Shown: positions 1 to 8,579 of the stretch, piece by piece
How the letters are laid out: every line of letters begins with the position of its first letter
Numbering within the stretch: the stretch's first letter is position 1
Assembly (NCBI GenBank): GCA_025360385.1
Contig: JANYCG010000217.1
Coordinates: 1 to 60,554, forward strand
From: Burkholderiales bacterium
GTDB lineage: Bacteria; Pseudomonadota; Gammaproteobacteria; Burkholderiales; Burkholderiaceae_C
Length of the DNA: 60,554 nt
Reading direction: 5' to 3'
The notes under the pieces: model-generated
Database searches by the model: none
What the model was told of the DNA's origin: nothing
Seen by the model: only the letters and a program-made list of their open reading frames with translations
Program-made: the position numbers and the translations under genes

Positions 1-622
1 CCCGCAGGGTCGGTCGGATGCCGGCCCGAAACAAGGCCTCGGACGCGTAAATGTTGCCAACCCCCACCACCACGTCCCCTGCCAGCAAAACCTGCTTGAC
101 AGCGGAGGTTCGAGCTTGCAGCCCGAGATAAAACGCATGCAGGTCAAAGCCGTTTTCAGCCGCGTCCGACAGCGGCTCCATCCCGAGTTTGCCCAATAAC
201 TTTTGTGCTTGTGGCGAATCCTCAGAGGGTGCATAGACCACTGCGCCAAAACGCCGAGGGTCTTTCAGGCGCAGTGTGCCGCAGCTGGTGACGAGATCAA
301 AATGGTCATGGGCACCTGCCAACGGCATCTTGTCAGCAAACGCCAGGCTGCCGGACATTCCCAGATGCACCATCAGCAAGCCGCGACTCAATCCATCGTC
401 CAAGTCCGTACCGTGAGTATGACCAGACTTGCGCGCAAGGTCGATCAGCAAATATTTCCCACGCCTGCGCACGTTGGCTATTTTCCAGCCCACCAGTTCG
501 GTCGGCGCACAGCCCAATGGCCAACGCAGGGGTTTACCCATTCGGCAGGACACGACCAGGGCACCCTTGATCCGATCAACAAAGCTAAGCCGGGTGACCT
601 CGACTTCTGGCAGTTCAGGCAT
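1..622 (-). CDS. mutM: Formamidopyrimidine-DNA glycosylase (partial, 3' end outside window)
   Basis: Bifunctional base-excision repair glycosylase/AP lyase that removes 8-oxoguanine and ring-opened purines. About 207 residues are present, against roughly 270 for the family. The protein begins [11 protein letters not shown], giving the catalytic Pro2 and Glu3. The beta-elimination lysine is visible near residue 56 in VRRRGKYL. The helix-two-turn-helix motif [10 protein letters not shown] lies near residues 186-195. The C-terminal zinc finger falls off the left edge of the window. The start is fixed by the mandatory N-terminal proline after Met. It is divergent from the TPR gene with an 80-nt gap. 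Confidence 0.96.
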   Translation of the reverse strand, partial: MPELPEVEVTRLSFVDRIKGALVVSCRMGKPLRWPLGCAPTELVGWKIANVRRRGKYLLIDLARKSGHTHGTDLDDGLSRGLLMVHLGMSGSLAFADKMPLAGAHDHFDLVTSCGTLRLKDPRRFGAVVYAPSEDSPQAQKLLGKLGMEPLSDAAENGFDLHAFYLGLQARTSAVKQVLLAGDVVVGVGNIYASEALFRAGIRPTLR

Positions 623-702
623 CTATTTACCCACCATTTGCAAATAATTAATTCGAGCTTGGATTATTATGGTTTCCCGTTGACCTTTAAAACCTCATTG
701 CC

Positions 703-2496
703 ATGCCGAACCCACACCTGCCATTGATTCGGCATGCCTTATCGGCCGCTGGCGCAATTGCCGTACTGCTCCTGGCCACAAGCGCCTCGTCATTTGCACA
801 GGGCAGCGCGAAACCCGATGGCGCGAACGCTGCCAGCGCCGACGCCCCCGACATAGCAACATCTACACTGGATGCAGAGTTGTTTTACCAACTCATGTTG
901 GGTGAACTCAACGTGTTTTCCGGCGAGGCGGGTGCCGGTTTTTCATTGATTCTGGATGCCGCCCGAAAAACGACCGACAGCAAACTGTTCGAGCGCGCTA
1001 TTTCGGTTGCCCTGCAAGGGCGTTCGGGCGAGTCTGCGCTGCAGGCGGCCAGGGCCTGGCGCCAGGCCCTGCCGGCCTCCAGGGAAGCCAACCGCTATGT
1101 TTTGCAGATCCTGATTGGGCTCAACCGCCTGGGCGAAGCTCAGGAGCCGCTCAAGCGCGATATTGCCACCATTGACCCCAAAGACCGGGCCAACGCCATT
1201 TTGGCCGCGCCGCGGTTTTTTGCCCGCGCGGCCGACAAAAAACTGGCCGCCACGACAGTGGAACAGGCTTTAGCTGACTACCTTGCCAACCCCACCTTAG
1301 GTGCGCAAGCCTGGACTGCTGTTGGGCGCATGCGTGGAGATGCAGGCGACACGGCGGGCCTGCTGGAGGCGGCCCGCCAGGCCCAGGCAATTGACCCGGC
1401 TTATGAAGGCGCGGCCATTCTTGCACTCAACCTGGTCAGACCCAAAACACCTATCGCCGAACAGATTGTGCGCAAGTATCTTGAGGGGAAACCGCTGACG
1501 GACGTGCGAATGGCCTATGCACGCGCCCTGCTGGATGGCCAGCGTTATGCCGATGCGATGGCGCAGCTTAAACTTGTCATCGACGAGCGCCCCGACCATG
1601 ACAGTGCCTGGCTGATTTTGGGTTCGCTCGAATTACAGGACAAGAAACCCCTGCTCGCCGAGAAATCTTTTTTGCGGCACATTGAATTGGCCGCTCAACC
1701 TGGCCGGTCTGCCAGCCCGGAAATGTCACGCGGCCTCGCACAAGCTCACCTGTCGCTGGCCCAGATTGCGGAACAAAAAGGCGACCTGACAGCGGCCGAG
1801 AAATGGCTTGCCAAGATTGAGAACGCGAACGAAATGGTCAGCGCTCAAAGCCGTCGGGCCGCCATACTGGCTCGCCAGGGCAAACTCGAGGAAGGCCGTA
1901 AGTTGTTGCGCAGCTTGCCCGAAAAAACACCTTCAGACGCCCGCATGAAAATAATGGCCGAGGTGCAATTGCTGCGCGACAACAAACAGTACAAGGCGGC
2001 TTACGATTTCCTGGCCGAAAAAACGAAATCTGGCCCTCCAGATTACGAATTGCTTTACGACCAGGCCATGCTGGCAGACAAAATAGGGCAAAGCGCTGAG
2101 ATGGAGCGCCTTTTGCGCCAAATCATCGCGGGCAAACCGGATTACCAGCACGCCTACAACGCGCTGGGTTACTCGCTTGCGGAGCGCAATTTGCGCCTGC
2201 CTGAGGCAAAAACGCTGATCCTCAAGGCCCTTGAATTCGCGCCCGACGATCCCTTCATCACCGACAGCCTGGGTTGGGTAGAGTTCCGCAGCGGCAACAC
2301 CACTGAGGCTTTGCGAATTCTGCAAACCGCCTTTACCGCAAGGCCCGACGCGGAAATCGCGGCCCATCTGGGCGAGGTCTTGTGGGTCAGCGGGCAACGC
2401 GACCAGGCGCTGGCAGTCTGGCGCGAAGGTTATGCGCTGAACGCTGAGAATGAAACCTTGCAAGAAACCCTCAAACGGCTGCGCGTGAAGCTGTGA
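703..2496 (+). CDS. Secreted tetratricopeptide-repeat protein
   Basis: A 597-residue protein with an N-terminal signal peptide (hydrophobic AGAIAVLLLATSASSFAQ, residues 17-33) followed almost entirely by TPR-like helical repeats. The clearest repeat runs are near residues 280-330 and 480-560 (for example YNALGYSLAERNLRLPEAK and DSLGWVEFRSGNTTEALRIL). It is probably a periplasmic or outer-membrane-associated scaffold. The stop codon overlaps the lolB start by 4 nt (GTGA), so the two are translationally coupled. A large TPR protein before lolB-ispE is a common betaproteobacterial arrangement, which suggests an envelope role, but no specific function can be assigned. Confidence 0.88.
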   Translation: MPNPHLPLIRHALSAAGAIAVLLLATSASSFAQGSAKPDGANAASADAPDIATSTLDAELFYQLMLGELNVFSGEAGAGFSLILDAARKTTDSKLFERAISVALQGRSGESALQAARAWRQALPASREANRYVLQILIGLNRLGEAQEPLKRDIATIDPKDRANAILAAPRFFARAADKKLAATTVEQALADYLANPTLGAQAWTAVGRMRGDAGDTAGLLEAARQAQAIDPAYEGAAILALNLVRPKTPIAEQIVRKYLEGKPLTDVRMAYARALLDGQRYADAMAQLKLVIDERPDHDSAWLILGSLELQDKKPLLAEKSFLRHIELAAQPGRSASPEMSRGLAQAHLSLAQIAEQKGDLTAAEKWLAKIENANEMVSAQSRRAAILARQGKLEEGRKLLRSLPEKTPSDARMKIMAEVQLLRDNKQYKAAYDFLAEKTKSGPPDYELLYDQAMLADKIGQSAEMERLLRQIIAGKPDYQHAYNALGYSLAERNLRLPEAKTLILKALEFAPDDPFITDSLGWVEFRSGNTTEALRILQTAFTARPDAEIAAHLGEVLWVSGQRDQALAVWREGYALNAENETLQETLKRLRVKL

Positions 2497-3074
2497 TTTG
2501 TTTGCGTTTGGGTTTGGGTTTGAGCCGGGTTTTTGGCCGTCTCGTATGCGCAGCAATTACTATAATTTTAATAGCTGGGTGCGCCCATGTCACAAGGACT
2601 TCTGGCATAAGCGGGGTAACGAATGGGTCGGCGATCGCCGTCAGCCAATATCGGGGGCGACTGGCGCTGAAACTCGACCCTTCCAACTCATCCTACCCAT
2701 CTAACTCAGCGGACGCACCCGTCCAGGGGCAGTCGTTTTTCGCCAGTTTTGAACTTTCGGGCCGCAGTGAAGCGGGTGAGTTAAATTTGTATTCGCCGCT
2801 TGGCAGCACACTGGCCAAGCTCAAATGGTCGCCCAGAATGGCCATCCTGGAATCCAGCGGCCGAACGCAAGAATTTGCCTCATTGAACGATATGGCTAAC
2901 CAGGTTACTGGCGCGGCCGTTCCCCTTGCCAGCCTATTTTCTTGGCTGGCAGGCGTTGACGCCACAGCGGCTGGTTGGGAGACCGATTTTTCGCAATTTT
3001 CCAATGGCAGGTTCACCGCACGCAGACTTGTTCCCTTGCCGGGTGCCGAGCTCAAAATCATTCTGGAGCAATGA
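2493..3074 (+). CDS. lolB: Outer-membrane lipoprotein insertion protein LolB
   Basis: Accepts lipoproteins from LolA and inserts them in the outer membrane. The 193-residue length fits LolB. The predicted lipobox LIAGC places the lipidated cysteine at about residue 30. The GTG start at 2493 overlaps the TPR stop and gives a complete lipoprotein signal peptide. The body carries LolB-like features (FFASFELSGRSEAGELNLYSPLGSTLAKL). Oddly, the hydrophobic core of the signal and the lipobox (ITIILIAGC) are encoded by a copy of the dispersed 44-bp repeat at 2559-2602. It is followed directly by ispE, so it belongs to the TPR-lolB-ispE operon. Confidence 0.9.
   Translation: MICLRLGLGLSRVFGRLVCAAITIILIAGCAHVTRTSGISGVTNGSAIAVSQYRGRLALKLDPSNSSYPSNSADAPVQGQSFFASFELSGRSEAGELNLYSPLGSTLAKLKWSPRMAILESSGRTQEFASLNDMANQVTGAAVPLASLFSWLAGVDATAAGWETDFSQFSNGRFTARRLVPLPGAELKIILEQ
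2559..2602 (+). repeat. Dispersed AT-rich repeat, copy 1 (inside lolB)
   Basis: Begins ACTATAATTTTAATAGCT and reaches AAGGACTTC exactly 35 nt after its start, the spacing shared by all eleven copies. It is read in frame within lolB and encodes the hydrophobic signal core and lipobox. This is one of the more diverged copies: the spacer after AGCT is GC-rich. The shared frame and fixed spacing are the main evidence that it is homologous. Confidence 0.65.
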
Positions 3075-3075
3075 A

Positions 3076-3981
3076 TTGAAGGCGATTTACGACGTCAGCG
3101 CGCCGGCAAAACTGAACCTGTTTTTACACATCACCGGCAGGCGTGCGGATGGTTACCACCTGCTTCAATCAGTTTTCATGCTGATCGACTGGTGCGACAC
3201 GCTGCATTTTGAAACTCGCCCGAATGGCCAGATTAGCCGCAGCGATGTGCTAGCGGCAAACCCGAATTCGACGATCGAGCGCTTGCCGCCAAACGACCTG
3301 ACCGTTCGCGCGGCCACAGCGCTCCAGGCAGCGACTGGTTGCACCAAGGGTGTTCATATCAGCATCAAAAAAAACATTCCGATTCAGGCTGGAATGGGCG
3401 GAGGCTCATCAGACGCGGCGTCCACACTTTTGGCGCTGAATCGCCTGTGGAGTCTGGATCTGCCGCTGCCTATGCTGGCGAAAATCGGCCTCAGGCTCGG
3501 CGCAGATGTGCCTTTTTTTTTGGGCGGCGGCAACGCCTGGATTGAAGGCATCGGCGAACAAGTCACACCGGTCACGCTGCCCGACGCGAATTTTTTGGTG
3601 GTCAAACCCGATTCAGGGATTGAAACGGCCAGAATTTTCTCGCATGCTGAACTCAAACGCAACACCGCAACTGCTATAATTTCAGGCTTTGCTGCAAACC
3701 CGTTTGAGTTCGGTAGCAATGATTTGCAAAGTGTTGCCCAGGGTTTGTGCCCGGGTGTTCTTCAGGCCGTCGAGTGGCTGGAGTCTCGGGGCCTGCATGG
3801 CCGCATGACGGGTTCTGGCAGCGCAGTGTTTGCACACCTGAAGGACAGTCGGCTGGCTGACAGTCTGGCGCAATTGCAAACTGATGTGCAAAGCGAACTG
3901 GGTAATCTGCCATTTTCTGGCAGAGTCTGCAGTAATTTGCAAACCCATCCACTTAGCGGATGGGCCCGCAGCGAAGTGTAA
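3076..3981 (+). CDS. ispE: 4-diphosphocytidyl-2-C-methyl-D-erythritol kinase
   Basis: ATP-dependent GHMP-family kinase of the methylerythritol phosphate isoprenoid pathway. The 301 residues include the substrate motif PAKLNLFLHITGRRADGYH near the N-terminus and the ATP-binding glycine loop PIQAGMGGGSSDAA near residues 97-110. The C-terminal GHMP motif is GRMTGSGSAVFA. I chose the TTG at 3076 because it has GGAG seven bases upstream and gives the standard N-terminus. Upstream in-frame starts would overlap lolB by 150 nt. The gene begins 1 nt after the lolB stop, in the same operon. Confidence 0.94.
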   Translation: MKAIYDVSAPAKLNLFLHITGRRADGYHLLQSVFMLIDWCDTLHFETRPNGQISRSDVLAANPNSTIERLPPNDLTVRAATALQAATGCTKGVHISIKKNIPIQAGMGGGSSDAASTLLALNRLWSLDLPLPMLAKIGLRLGADVPFFLGGGNAWIEGIGEQVTPVTLPDANFLVVKPDSGIETARIFSHAELKRNTATAIISGFAANPFEFGSNDLQSVAQGLCPGVLQAVEWLESRGLHGRMTGSGSAVFAHLKDSRLADSLAQLQTDVQSELGNLPFSGRVCSNLQTHPLSGWARSEV

Positions 3982-4032
3982 GTTGATGGTTGGCAGCCCA
4001 TGACACCTTGGTGTTTTGCTGCTGACCGGTGT

Positions 4033-4109
4033 AGGGGAGTCGCCAAGTTGGTTAAGGCACTGGATTTTGATTCCAGCATGCAAAGGTTCGAATCCTTTCT
4101 CCCCTGCCA
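4033..4109 (+). tRNA. tRNA-Gln (anticodon TTG)
   Basis: A 77-nt cloverleaf. The acceptor stem AGGGGAG pairs with CTCCCCT, followed by G and an encoded CCA. The anticodon stem CTGGA/TCCAG carries the loop TTTTGAT, giving anticodon TTG. The T arm is AAAGG-TTCGAAT-CCTTT. It lies between ispE and prs, the usual position in Burkholderiales. A tandem 16-bp repeat starts 2 nt after the CCA end. Confidence 0.97.
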
Positions 4110-4110
4110 A

Positions 4111-4174
4111 ATATTCGGACGTATAGATATTCGGACGTATAGATATTCGGACGTGTAGACATTCGGACGTATAG
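4111..4174 (+). repeat. Four tandem copies of a 16-bp unit
   Basis: Unit ATATTCGGACGTATAG occurs four times without spacers at 4111, 4127, 4143 and 4159. Copies 1 and 2 are identical, copy 3 has one change (GTGTAG) and copy 4 has one change (ACATTC). A fragment (ATGGATATTTGCGTATTCG) follows. The array begins 2 nt after the tRNA-Gln CCA and lies about 115 nt before prs. Each unit contains the 6-bp palindrome GACGTA/TACGTC-like core. The 16-nt period is not a codon multiple, so the array is not coding. Confidence 0.95.
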
Positions 4175-4289
4175 ATGGATATTTGCGTATTCGTGTTTGT
4201 TTCACTGGTTTTTTTCACTATTTTTCGCCCCGAACGGTATCTTGACTGACTGCCGTCTGATGCCATCCGAACCTTAAGCTGGAATTCTC

Positions 4290-5267
4290 ATGCAGGCTGC
4301 TCCGACCCCTGATTTCATGGTGTTTACCGGCAATGCCAACCCGGCCATGGCGGCAGATATTGCAAGGCACCTGAACATTTCACTCGGTGCTGCGTCAGTG
4401 GGCCGCTTTTCTGACGGCGAAGTCACAGTCGAAATCAATCAAAACGTTCGAGCCAGGGATGTTTTTGTGGTGCAAAGTACCTGCGCACCAACCAACGAAA
4501 ACCTGATGGAACTGCTCATCATGGTTGACGCCCTGAAACGCGCATCCGCCGAGCGCATCAGCGCGGTGATTCCCTATTTTGGCTATGCGCGGCAGGACCG
4601 CCGCCCGCGCTCCAGCCGTGTGCCAATCACCGCCAAAGTAGTCGCCAACATGCTGCAGGCGGTAGGTGTGGCCCGTGTGTTGACAATGGATTTGCACGCT
4701 GACCAGATTCAGGGGTTTTTCGACATTCCGGTGGACAACATTTACGCCTCGCCGGTTTTGCTCGGCGACGTGCGGCAAAAGAATTACGAAGACCTGATCG
4801 TGGTCTCGCCCGACGTAGGTGGCGTGGTGCGCGCCCGCGCGCTGGCCAAGCAGCTCAACTGTGACTTAGCCATCATTGACAAGCGCCGCCCCCGCGCCAA
4901 CGTCAGCGAGGTGATGCATGTCATCGGTGAAATTGAAGGGCGAAACTGCGTCATCATGGACGACATGATCGACACGGCCGGCACCCTGGTCAAGGCCGCT
5001 GAAGTGTTGAAGGAGCGCGGTGCCAAAAAAGTGTATGCCTATTGCACCCACGCTATTTTCTCCGGGCCTGCGATTGAACGCATCACCAATGGCCCGGCGC
5101 TGGACGAGGTCGTCGTCACCAACACCATCCCCTTGAGCGCCGCCGCCGCTCAATGCCAGAAAATCCGCCAGCTCACCGTAGCGCCACTGATCGCCGAGAC
5201 GATCCAGCGCATTGCCAAGGGTGAGTCGGTGATGAGTTTGTTTTCAGACCAGGAAAACCTTTTTTGA
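4290..5267 (+). CDS. prs: Ribose-phosphate pyrophosphokinase
   Basis: Makes PRPP from ribose 5-phosphate and ATP for purine, pyrimidine, NAD, His and Trp synthesis. At 325 residues it is slightly longer than typical (about 315) because of a short N-terminal extension. Visible motifs are the regulatory and catalytic loop [19 protein letters not shown] near residue 100 and the PRPP-binding loop [18 protein letters not shown] near residues 220-235. It is located downstream of tRNA-Gln and upstream of rplY on the same strand. Confidence 0.97.
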   Translation: MQAAPTPDFMVFTGNANPAMAADIARHLNISLGAASVGRFSDGEVTVEINQNVRARDVFVVQSTCAPTNENLMELLIMVDALKRASAERISAVIPYFGYARQDRRPRSSRVPITAKVVANMLQAVGVARVLTMDLHADQIQGFFDIPVDNIYASPVLLGDVRQKNYEDLIVVSPDVGGVVRARALAKQLNCDLAIIDKRRPRANVSEVMHVIGEIEGRNCVIMDDMIDTAGTLVKAAEVLKERGAKKVYAYCTHAIFSGPAIERITNGPALDEVVVTNTIPLSAAAAQCQKIRQLTVAPLIAETIQRIAKGESVMSLFSDQENLF

Positions 5268-5273
5268 GGTGCC

Positions 5274-5299
5274 TACAAAATCTCTTTGGTGATTTTGTA
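5274..5299 (+). other. Inverted repeat between prs and rplY
   Basis: Perfect 9-bp arms TACAAAATC / GATTTTGTA separated by the 8-nt loop TCTTTGGT, starting 7 nt after the prs stop. It is AT-rich and lacks a following T run, so it is a weak terminator candidate at best. It may be an mRNA-processing or pause structure. The remaining gap to rplY (about 100 nt) shows only a reasonable ribosome-binding site (CAGGAG at 5392-5397). Confidence 0.55.
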
Positions 5300-5402
5300 A
5301 ACCCTGTTCTGAAGACATCGCCCGGCACCAGGCCAATTCCGGCCTGTTGCCTTTTTAAATCAGAGCCACACTGGTCGCGGTGGGTTCTTTCAGGAGTCAA
5401 TT

Positions 5403-6119
5403 ATGAAATTCGTCGCTTTTGAGCGCGCCAAGCAGGGTACGGGTGCGAGCCGCCGTCTCCGCATCACCGGTCGCACGCCCGGCATCGTTTACGGGGGCTC
5501 TGGCCAGCCCCAGCTGATCGAACTCGATCACAACGCCTTGTGGCACGCCCTCAAAAAGGAAGTGTTCCACTCCACCGTGCTCGACATGGAAATTGACGGC
5601 AAAGACAACAAGGTATTGCTGCGCGACGTGCAAATGCACCCGTTTCGGCAGTTGGTTTTGCACATTGACTTTCAGCGCGTCGACGCCACCACCCTGTTGC
5701 ACATGAAAGTGCCCTTGCATTACAGTGGCGACGAAAACTCACCGGCTGTCAAAACTGAGGGTTGCATCGCCAACCACGTGGTGACCGAGATCGAAATCAA
5801 GTGCCTGCCCGGCGACCTGCCCGAGTTTATTGCGGTGGACTTGAGCGGCCTGAAAAAAGGCGTATCGCTCCATTTGAACGACATCAAGCTGCCCAAGGGC
5901 GTGACGGCGGTGACACACGGCAAGAACAACCCGGTTTTGGTTTCCGTCGTGATGGTGGCAGGTGCCGAACCGGTTGCCGCCGACGCAGCCGCAAGTGCTC
6001 CCGCAGCGGGTGCGCCTGCTGCAAAAGCAGCAGCGCCAGCTACCAAGGCAGCGCCCGCCGCCAAAGCGGCTCCTGCCGCCAAAACGCCTGCAGCCAAAGC
6101 CCCGGCCGCCAAGAAATAA
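5403..6119 (+). CDS. rplY: 50S ribosomal protein L25/general stress protein Ctc
   Basis: Binds 5S rRNA in the large subunit. The 238-residue protein has the L25 N-terminal domain (residues 1-95), the Ctc-type C-terminal beta domain (about 96-185) and then a low-complexity tail of about 45 residues. The tail is made of A/K/P repeats such as [17 protein letters not shown]. The tail composition closely resembles that of the histone-H1-like protein encoded at 49356. The start has AGGAG seven bases upstream. It is followed by a strong terminator and then pth. Confidence 0.96.
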   Translation: MKFVAFERAKQGTGASRRLRITGRTPGIVYGGSGQPQLIELDHNALWHALKKEVFHSTVLDMEIDGKDNKVLLRDVQMHPFRQLVLHIDFQRVDATTLLHMKVPLHYSGDENSPAVKTEGCIANHVVTEIEIKCLPGDLPEFIAVDLSGLKKGVSLHLNDIKLPKGVTAVTHGKNNPVLVSVVMVAGAEPVAADAAASAPAAGAPAAKAAAPATKAAPAAKAAPAAKTPAAKAPAAKK

Positions 6120-6162
6120 AGCGGCGACAAAGACGCACGGCGCGCCATCGGGCACCCGTGTC

Positions 6163-6192
6163 AACGGCCCACTTCAGTGGGCCGTTTTCGTT
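6163..6192 (+). terminator. Rho-independent terminator after rplY
   Basis: The stem AACGGCCCACT / AGTGGGCCGTT (11-bp complementary arms around TC) is followed by TTCGTTT. It lies 44 nt after rplY and 20 nt before pth, so the downstream genes probably need their own promoter or readthrough. Confidence 0.85.
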
Positions 6193-6211
6193 TGATGCGC
6201 ATAATTTCACC

Positions 6212-6877
6212 ATGATCAAACTTTTCGTGGGGCTGGGCAACCCTGGTCCGGATTACGCAGCCACGCGCCATAACGCCGGCTTTTGGTGCCTCGACGCCAT
6301 CGCGCACAGCCTGGGCGCCACACCGACCATGGACAAATCCCACCATGGAATGATCGCGCGGACGATGGGTCAAAAGCAGACCATTTGGCTGTTGAAGCCT
6401 CAGACCTTCATGAATTTGTCGGGCAAATCAGTGGCTTCGCTGGCCCGGTTTTTCAAAATCGCCCCCGACGAAATTTTGGTCATGTATGACGAGCTGGATA
6501 TTGTTCCCGGCGAAGTCAAATTGAAGCTTGGCGCAAGCCGCGGTACCCACAATGGCCTGCGCGACATTTTCGACCAGCTTGGCACCGGCGACTATTGGCG
6601 CTTGCGTATTGGCATTGGTCATCCGGGCGTGAAAGCCGAGGTCTTGAATTGGGTTTTAAAGAAACCTTCGCTCGACCACCGCATCGCCATCGACCAGTGC
6701 ATAGACCGCGCAGTCAAAGCCCTGCCATTGCTGATTGACGGCGACATGGAAAAAGCTACCATGCTGCTGCACACCAGCAAACCGCCCCGGCCCAAGCCGG
6801 ACAGGCCAGACAGACTGGACAAGCCAGCACAGCCACCCGCAAACCCCCCAATGATTTTGGAGCCAAAAAATGATTGA
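6212..6877 (+). CDS. pth: Peptidyl-tRNA hydrolase
   Basis: Recycles peptidyl-tRNA released from stalled ribosomes. At 221 residues it is longer than the usual 190-195 because of a proline-rich tail ([20 protein letters not shown]). The N-terminus [12 protein letters not shown] and the catalytic-histidine motif TRHNAGF (His near residue 20) are intact, as are FMNLSG and VMYDELD. The Met at 6212 gives the canonical start. The long open frame reading in from upstream is only the rplY region in another frame. Its last 8 nt overlap the DUF4124-like gene. Confidence 0.97.
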   Translation: MIKLFVGLGNPGPDYAATRHNAGFWCLDAIAHSLGATPTMDKSHHGMIARTMGQKQTIWLLKPQTFMNLSGKSVASLARFFKIAPDEILVMYDELDIVPGEVKLKLGASRGTHNGLRDIFDQLGTGDYWRLRIGIGHPGVKAEVLNWVLKKPSLDHRIAIDQCIDRAVKALPLLIDGDMEKATMLLHTSKPPRPKPDRPDRLDKPAQPPANPPMILEPKND

Positions 6878-7310
6878 CCGCTTTTTAATTGTTACATTTT
6901 TAGTAGCTACATATTCATTATCCACAGGGACTTTGGCCCAAACTGTCTACAAGTGTGGCAATAACTACAGCCAGGCACCCTGCCCTGGCGGCAGCCCGGT
7001 TGACACCGCTGATGCGCGCTCGTCAGAGCAGAAAAATCGGGCTGACAGCGCCAATAAACAAAGCGCCAAAACGGCTGATGCGATGGAGAAATCCCGCCTG
7101 GCGCAAGACAGTCGCAATCTGGCAGGCAATCGTGCAGGCGCCACCATCATCGCCGCGCCGGCTCCTATGCCGGATGCCGCGCCTGAGCAACCCAAGGTCA
7201 TAGGCAAAAAGAAAAAAGGAAAGCCGGAGTTTTTCACAGCGCAGGAACCCGGTGCGAAAAAGCCGAAAAAGACAAAAAAAAATACGACTTCAAAAACGGC
7301 AGAAAAATAA
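6870..7310 (+). CDS. DUF4124-like secreted protein
   Basis: A 146-residue protein with a signal peptide ending at TLAQ (about residue 24). A short Cys-containing module [16 protein letters not shown] is typical of DUF4124 proteins, and a highly charged Lys-rich C-terminus follows. Function is unknown. The start overlaps the pth stop by 8 nt, which suggests coupling. The signal sequence ([18 protein letters not shown]) is encoded by copy 2 of the dispersed repeat. The gene ends 1 nt from the convergent ferredoxin stop. Confidence 0.8.
   Translation: MIDRFLIVTFLVATYSLSTGTLAQTVYKCGNNYSQAPCPGGSPVDTADARSSEQKNRADSANKQSAKTADAMEKSRLAQDSRNLAGNRAGATIIAAPAPMPDAAPEQPKVIGKKKKGKPEFFTAQEPGAKKPKKTKKNTTSKTAEK
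6891..6934 (+). repeat. Dispersed AT-rich repeat, copy 2 (inside DUF4124-like gene)
   Basis: Begins GTTACATTTTTAGTAGCTAC and reaches AGGGACTTT exactly 35 nt after its start. It is read in the same frame as the copies in lolB, the M16 gene and miaB. It supplies the hydrophobic core of the signal peptide. Confidence 0.8.
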
Positions 7311-7311
7311 G

Positions 7312-7614
<303 letters not shown>

Positions 7615-7628
7615 TTACCACTTCGTCA

Positions 7629-8579
7629 ATGGGCTTGTTCCTCCTCAAACGTTTTGCCACCTTGATCGGCACGCTGATCGGGGCTTCGGTTCTCGTCTTT
7701 TTGGTGCTGGAAATCCTGCCCGGCGACGCGGCCATGATCCTGATGGGTCCAGATGCCGCACCCGACGCGGTACGCGCCTTGGCGGTCAAACTGGGGCTGG
7801 ACCAGCCGCCCCTGGCGCGTTACTTTCATTGGGTGGTCGGCATGTTGACGCTGGATCTGGGCAACAGTTACACCTACAGTTCCCCGGTGCTGGACTTGAT
7901 ACTGGAGCGCCTGACCTTGACCGCGCCGCTGGCTTTGATGGCCATGGCCCTCACGGTTGTTTTGGCCCTGGCCTCGGGCGTTTATGCGGCGTCCAACCAC
8001 AACAAGGCCGGTGACGTGTCCTTGATGGGCCTAACCCAGATCGGCATTGCCATTCCAAACTTCTGGTTTGCGATTCTGCTGATCCTGCTCTTCTCCGTCC
8101 ACTTGCAATGGTTTTCCGCGGGCGGATTTTCCGGCTGGTCTGACGAGCCGCTACAGGCCTTCAAGTCCTTGCTCTTGCCCGCCGTGTCGCTGGCGGTCGT
8201 GCAGTCGGCCATCCTGGCCCGTATCACCCGCTCGGCAGTGTTGGAGGTGCTGCGAGAAGACTTCGTGCGCACCGCCAGGGCCAAAGGCCTGTCCCGGCGC
8301 GCCACGGTCTGGCGGCACGTATTGCGCAATGCCATGATCCCTGTCATCACCGTGATGGGTTTGCAATTTGCTGAACTGCTGGCCGGCACCATCGTGGTCG
8401 AAAACGTTTTTTACCTGCCTGGCCTCGGCCGCCTGATTTTTCAGGCCATTTCTAACCGAGACTTGATCGTGGTGCGCAACTGCGTGATGTTGCTGGCCAC
8501 CATGGTGGTGGTGGTGAATTTTGTAGTGGACGTGTTGTATGCGGTGATTGATCCACGGGTCAAGGCGAGTGACATATGA
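7629..8579 (+). CDS. Peptide/nickel-type ABC transporter permease (DppB-like)
   Basis: First inner-membrane permease of a binding-protein-dependent importer, 316 residues. The N-terminus MGLFLLKRFATLIGTLIGAS is the classic first membrane helix of DppB/GsiC proteins and LPGDAA follows it. The EAA loop (RTARAKGLSRRATVWRHVLRNA) contacts the ATPase. I chose ATG 7629 over the upstream TTG because it gives the family N-terminus. It overlaps the next gene by 4 nt. The transported solute cannot be read from the sequence. Confidence 0.92.
   Translation: MGLFLLKRFATLIGTLIGASVLVFLVLEILPGDAAMILMGPDAAPDAVRALAVKLGLDQPPLARYFHWVVGMLTLDLGNSYTYSSPVLDLILERLTLTAPLALMAMALTVVLALASGVYAASNHNKAGDVSLMGLTQIGIAIPNFWFAILLILLFSVHLQWFSAGGFSGWSDEPLQAFKSLLLPAVSLAVVQSAILARITRSAVLEVLREDFVRTARAKGLSRRATVWRHVLRNAMIPVITVMGLQFAELLAGTIVVENVFYLPGLGRLIFQAISNRDLIVVRNCVMLLATMVVVVNFVVDVLYAVIDPRVKASDI

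Noticed and set aside
3668-3711. Possible repeat copy in ispE (GCTATAATTTCAGG)
   Set aside because: Only the first ten bases match; the GGGAC core is absent at 35 nt, and the encoded residues (ISGF before the NDLQ region) are normal for IspE.
4111-4174. CRISPR array
   Set aside because: Units are 16 bp and directly contiguous with no spacers, and no cas genes are present.
3682-4266. Minus-strand open frames of about 150-190 codons spanning the tRNA-Gln and the 16-bp repeats
   Set aside because: They run antisense through ispE and a tRNA; the YTSEYL-type repetitive peptide comes from the tandem DNA repeat. No start signal or family match.
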